Translations under genes and position numbers: made by a program
Part shown: piece by piece, positions 59,825 through 64,000 of the stretch
How the letters are laid out: each line of letters begins with the position of its first letter
How positions within the stretch are numbered: position 1 is the first letter of the stretch
The notes under the pieces: model-generated
What the model was told of the DNA's origin: nothing
The model's input: only the letters and a program-made list of their open reading frames with translations
Databases searched by the model: none
From: Gordius sp. MW1
Lineage: Eukaryota; Nematomorpha; Gordioida; Gordea; Gordiidae
Assembly (NCBI GenBank): GCA_964036665.1
Contig: OZ038526.1
Span: forward strand, 22,568,001 to 22,632,000
Reading direction: 5' to 3'
Length of the DNA: 64,000 nt

Positions 59825-61084
59825 TATTGTGTATATTTATTTATGTAATTTACTTGTAATTCTCTAATTTAATTATTGAAAAAGAAAAAAAAATTACTCT
59901 TTTTAATTTAATATTTTAGATCCTATGTCTAGTTTGTAAATATTTTCGTTATGATCGTTTTCCACATTTTGCGTATGATTCGATATAAATAAAATAGTGG
60001 GGTTTTTCGGATTGTTTTTTTTTAATAATAACTTTGTTGTTGCATAAACCTATTAGAAAACCAACATAGAGTATATTAAGAATACAACAAATTTAAAAAA
60101 AAATAATAAATATCCAAATTATTTTAAAAGGAAATTTTTTTTAATATATAAAATTAACGCCATCTATACTATATTTTATTTTAGACCTAAATGTATTTTA
60201 TCTAAAGTTATAGTGTGGATAAATTTTATACTGCATCAAATTAAATTTTAAAGGCATGTCATATTATTTAACCATTCAATTTTCATTCTAAACATTATTC
60301 ACCATAAAAAATAACAACCTTATTGAATATTGGCCTAACAATAGTTTCAAATTTTTATATCGCTAATATATACGCAATGGAAACAAATATATAATCTCTT
60401 ATGATATAGAAATAAAAAATTATTAATTAATATTTAGGTTTTTAACGGATTAAGGGCAAATATCTGAAACGTTAAGCAAAAGAAAATACTGTATTTTTTA
60501 TTAACTTTTGCTCACATTTTTTTTGCCCCTTCCCCTCATCCAAAACCACGTTACGCCCATGAAAGGGGGGGGGGAGGGGCACGAGGGGCAAATTATTAAA
60601 AGGCTTATAATAGCAACCTCTGTCCAGTGTAACCCCTCCCCCCCTCTTCTGGGTGAGAGATAGGGTAAAAAGGGGACTCTCCTCTGGGTGAAAGAGTGAA
60701 TTAAGAATCAAGTGAGGCCCAGAAAAAGAATAAAATGGTTTATCTTTGCCGGTGTAGCGTACAGAAATGACGAAGATTGTAAAATAGTGAACGTCTTATA
60801 CGAATTGCTATTGGTTAAAACACGAAATAATGAGTTTTGACGTTTATCACGTCTTTTTTTACTAGCAGGGGATTGTTTGGGGATTGGGAAAATGCATTGT
60901 TACTTTTGACGATCCCATTGTTATACCATAGCGTTTTTAAATTTGAACGTCAATTATCCCTTATTTGAATTAGAGATAGATAACTAATACATTTAAATTG
61001 ATATAATTATATTCATCTTAATAACATTTTGTAAGGTAAGATGCTAATTGTGTTGTATTAAATATTAAGTTAAATAGAATTATA
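59825..61084. other. Gene-free AT-rich DNA with inverted minisatellite units
   Basis: No gene is seen. From about 60520 to 60705 lie a decayed CATGGGCG-family end (CATTTTTTTTGCCCC to ACGCCCATG) and two units of the neighbouring minisatellite in inverse orientation (CTTCTGGGTGAGAGATAGGG). The remainder is unclassified. Confidence 0.5.
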
Positions 61085-61935
61085 TTATTTTTTACCCTCT
61101 TTCTCACCAGGGGGGAGGGGAATGATTTGCCCCCCCCTCCTTATTTTTTACCCTCTTCCTCACCAGGGGAGGGGGGGGGGATGATTTGCCCCCCCCCACC
61201 TTATTTTTTACCCTCTTTCTCACCAGGGGGGAGATGGGGGGGGGGGGTGTTTTGCCCCCCCCCCCCCTATTTTTACAATCTTTCTCACCAGAGTGGAGGG
61301 GGGGGGGGTGTGTTTTGCCCCCCCCCCACCTTATTTTTTACCCTCTTTCTCACCAGGGGGGGGGGGGGGGGAGGGGGGTGATTGCCCCCCCACCTTATTT
61401 TTTACCCTCTTTCTCACCAGGGGGGAGATGGAATGGAGGGCGTGTTTTGCCCCCCCCCCCCCTTATTTTTTACCCTCTTTCTCACCCGGGGGGAGATGGG
61501 GGGAGATGTTTTGCTCCCCCCTATTTTTTATCCTTTTTCTCACCAGAGGGGAGATGGGGGGGGGGGGGGGGTGTTTTGCCCCTCCCACCTTTTTACCCTC
61601 TTTCTCACCAGGGGGGAGGGGGGTGATTTGCCCCCCACCTTTTTACCCTCTTTTTCACCAGGGGGGAGATAGGGGGACCTTTTTTTACCCTCTTTCTCAC
61701 CAGGGGGGAGGGGGGTGATTTGCCCCCCCCCTCTTATTTTTTATCCTTTTTCTCACCAGAGGGGAGATGGAAGGGGGGGGGGGGGTGTTTTGCCCCCCCC
61801 CCTTATTTTTTACCCTCTTTCTCACCAGGGGGAGGGGGGGGGCAAACCCAGGGGGGGGGCAAAACATCCCCCCCCATCTCCCCTGTGGTGATAAAGTGGA
61901 TAAAAGAAGGTAAAAAGTAAGGGGGGGGGGCAAAG
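61085..61935. repeat. G-tract/C-tract minisatellite, about 13 units
   Basis: Units of about 45-75 bp have the form TTATTTTTTACCCTCTTTCTC, ACCAGGGGGGAGATGG, a run of 8-15 G, TGTTTTGC, and a run of 7-14 C. CTCACCAG-type words occur 13 times. An inverted unit closes the right side (61866-61930). Apparent Gly/Pro/Phe-rich open frames in all frames are translations of the repeat, not genes. Runs of G on the plus strand could form quadruplexes and the C-runs i-motifs. Run lengths should be treated as unreliable. Confidence 0.9.
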
Positions 61936-62469
61936 TTCTTAATTTATTTATGATATATAATATGATTAAAATTTTAATATATAACATAATATTATTGATG
62001 ATTGACGTTTTTATCCGCCAATAAGAACTATTTAAACAATTTTAATGAAAATTATATATGACGCTTGATTGACATTAGACTTTGCTATTTTACAACGTTC
62101 CCTGACTCCAATATTACACCGGGGTCAAATAAAGTGAAGTAGCAACGTTCATCATTAGTTTGCAGGGAATTTTTATGCATGCCCAATTCAGTAACAAATT
62201 AATAAAAGGTAAGCAGTCGGGCCCATAAACAATAATGGATAATGGGCCCGGGTGAGGTCAAACAATTTAAAGTAACCAGCAGTTATTAGCGAGTCTATTT
62301 TTAAAAGCAAAATCCATAAGTTCTCTGCCATTAAAACACCGTATACGCGGTAATTTATTCATAAATTACAAGTTGGGAAGGACGAACAGATGGACAGGAA
62401 TAACAACCAAAAGCGAGGCCATAAATTGATAGCAATTAATATGGATTTCTTTTTTATCATATTGCTATT
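61936..62469. other. Unclassified stretch before the LINE relic
   Basis: No gene is seen. A GGGCCC-containing inverted word (GGGCCCATAA to AATGGGCCCGGG, about 62220-62250) and a short AGGCCATAAATTGATAGCAATTAA related to the end of the repeat at 53600 are present. Confidence 0.45.
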
Positions 62470-63112
62470 TGTCACATTGAGTGGTAATCTCCTTCGACTA
62501 GTTTCTCCATGTATTCTTGCACTTACACCAGCTTCGCTTTGGCTCGAACCTTCTTAAGTCCATATCTATTTTATGTTTCCATGTCAGTTTAGGCCTTTAT
62601 CTCTTTCAATTACCTTGGACTAGCACTTTCTTGATACGTTTTGCCAGGTGACTTTCCTCCCGTCTCTTCAAATGGCCATACTATTCAACAAACTTTCTTT
62701 GAGTCGGAACTACATTTAGTTTATCCCTTATACCTTGATGCCTTATATGGTATTTTTGCTTATTCCCAAGATCCATCTTAACATTCGCATCTCTATTGTA
62801 GCCAAGCTTTGCTCTTCTTTTGCCTTAATTGCCAGGTTTCCGCTCCATACAATACCGTGTGTACAATTCGACCTTTCGATTTGAGTTGTATGTGTTGTCA
62901 CAAGTTCACCACTTAGCTCAATGAATTTCAGTCAGCCTGCATTTATTCTTGCCTTAATTTCGGCTTCCACACCCCCATCATATTGTACCTTAGAACCAAA
63001 ATATTTTAAATCCTTCCTACTGCTTAAACGCCAGTCATCGATTTTCAGGTGTGTTTCTTTGTATTTATTACCCGACTCCAACCATACATATTCAGTTTTA
63101 GCTCGGTTGACC
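62470..63112 (-). mobile_element. Decayed LINE 3' end (reverse-transcriptase C-terminal region)
   Basis: The minus strand, read with frameshifts, gives fragments typical of the region after the RT catalytic domain of RTE/jockey-like non-LTR elements in insects: KTEYMWLESG, DLKYFGSKVQYDGGVEAEIK, IVHTVLYG, EMRMLRWILG and, further on, RPKLTWKHKID. The frame changes several times and there are stops, so it is a dead 5'-truncated copy. The catalytic YxDD region is not present. The boundary at 63112 coincides with the start of the dispersed repeat (TAGGTTAGAGAAC). Confidence 0.65.
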
Positions 63113-63668
63113 CTAGGTTAGAGAACTACAAAGTCATTTTTTTACCCGAACCCAACCCGACCCAAATTTTTTGTATAATTTTTAACCCGGACCCGACCGG
63201 ACGAAAGCATTTTAAATTTTTCCACCCGAACCCGACCCAAATAAATTTAAAAATTTTCAACCCGAACCCGATCCGAAATCATTTTAAAATTTTCAACCCG
63301 AACCCGACCCGGCCCCACCCGAAAGTGTTAAGATATTTTTTAACCGAATCCCTTCCCAACGTGTTTTAAATTTTGGTATTCAACGCGAGAGTAAGAAAAA
63401 TTGCGGTGTGCATGGGCCTAGCCAGGGGGTGGCAGGGAGGGGCGGCTGCCCCCCTCTAAATTAAAAAAATCCTTGATATTTTATCAAATTATGGCTATAA
63501 AAAAGTGGTAATTTAGCCCCTCCCTTAATCATTAATGCCCCCTCTAATTTCAATTTTATGGCTACTCCCATCCCATGAGGTTGTTTAAAAATTAATCAAC
63601 AAATTAAAGTGCGATTTACTAATTAATTCCACAGATTTCGATTACTAAATTTACTTTTATGCTTTATT

Positions 63669-63705
<37 letters not shown>

Positions 63706-63707
63706 AT

Positions 63708-63739
<32 letters not shown>

Positions 63740-64000
63740 GATAACATACGTATCAGATCACATTCAATTTGAAATATAGAGTTTTGCAAATGAATCATTT
63801 AATATATTTAAACATGATCTTATTTGTTTTATGAATATATATTTATGTAGTTTAAATTAATTAATGAACTACCACTTCACACTATTTAAATACAATTTAA
63901 AATATTATTTTCTTGATGTATTTTACCTTTCACGAGTCAAATTTAAATTTGCGTTCAAATTAAAACAATCAGATTTAAAAACAACAAATATCGGGTCGGG
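63113..64000 (+). repeat. Unclassified dispersed repeat, copy 2 (runs off the window)
   Basis: Collinear with 51473-53185. It includes the CCCGACCC array (63140-63340), a MITE with ends near CATGGGCCTAGCCAG (63411) and GGCTACTCCCATC (63571), and an (AT)n microsatellite (63670-63739) where copy 1 has its Helitron. It then has the shared tail to 63985 and an inverse GGGTCGGG word at the window edge. No gene is seen. Confidence 0.65.

Noticed and set aside
61127-61987. Several overlapping Pro/Gly/Phe-rich open frames
   Set aside because: They occur in many frames at once and are translations of the G/C-run minisatellite.
1-64000. CRISPR arrays, rRNA genes, bacterial operons
   Set aside because: None seen; the window is clearly eukaryotic with spliced genes.

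Overview
This is an AT-rich, intron-containing animal nuclear window. It is almost certainly from an insect: the transglutaminases are of the annulin type, the introns are short and AT-rich, and MITEs, Helitrons and a piggyBac element are abundant. The species cannot be fixed from sequence alone. Base composition and nested G/C-tract MITEs suggest a repeat-laden genome. No viral or LTR element was identified.

Layout. 1-6.7 kb: no recognisable gene, only degenerate repeats. 6.8-7.3 kb (+): LSM2, a core subunit of the U6 snRNP LSm ring; its ATG-bearing first exon is not assigned. 7.8-9.1 kb (-): a complete three-exon gene for an unrecognised 198-residue protein. 10.25-19.01 kb (+) and 34.46-20.24 kb (-): two complete 16-exon transglutaminase genes, tail to tail, 779 and 778 residues. 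Every splice phase matches between them and 15 of 16 coding exons have identical lengths. Both keep the Cys-His-Asp triad, so both look functional. Their introns hold MITEs, Helitrons, a hAT-like relic, a 1.2-kb GACAG-type minisatellite and a 72-nt intron made almost entirely of ATTC repeats.

36.5-46.7 kb (-): a six-coding-exon C2H2 zinc-finger gene predicted to encode 1002 residues, with a 12-nt first coding exon. Its third intron has been inflated from about 0.37 kb to 5.3 kb by a 4.95-kb nested pair of apparently identical 2471-bp piggyBac elements. One copy jumped, in opposite orientation, into a TTAA inside the transposase gene of the other. Both TTAA duplications are intact, and the intact inner copy has a two-exon transposase gene with DDD catalytic residues.

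46.7-64 kb: no host gene seen. This part is a mosaic of MITEs with CATGGGCG ends, two Helitron families with 3' hairpins and CTAG ends, a long-TIR element with TAA duplications, a two-copy dispersed repeat carrying CCCGACCC arrays, a 13-unit G/C-tract minisatellite and a decayed LINE tail.

The host genes do not form one pathway: LSM2 acts in splicing, the transglutaminases crosslink proteins (clotting or cuticle in insects), and the zinc-finger protein is probably a DNA-binding regulator. The most notable features are the recent piggyBac self-insertion, the exon-for-exon conserved transglutaminase pair, and the repeat systems that shape their introns. All exon models were built by reading splice sites and phases by eye; transcripts would settle them.
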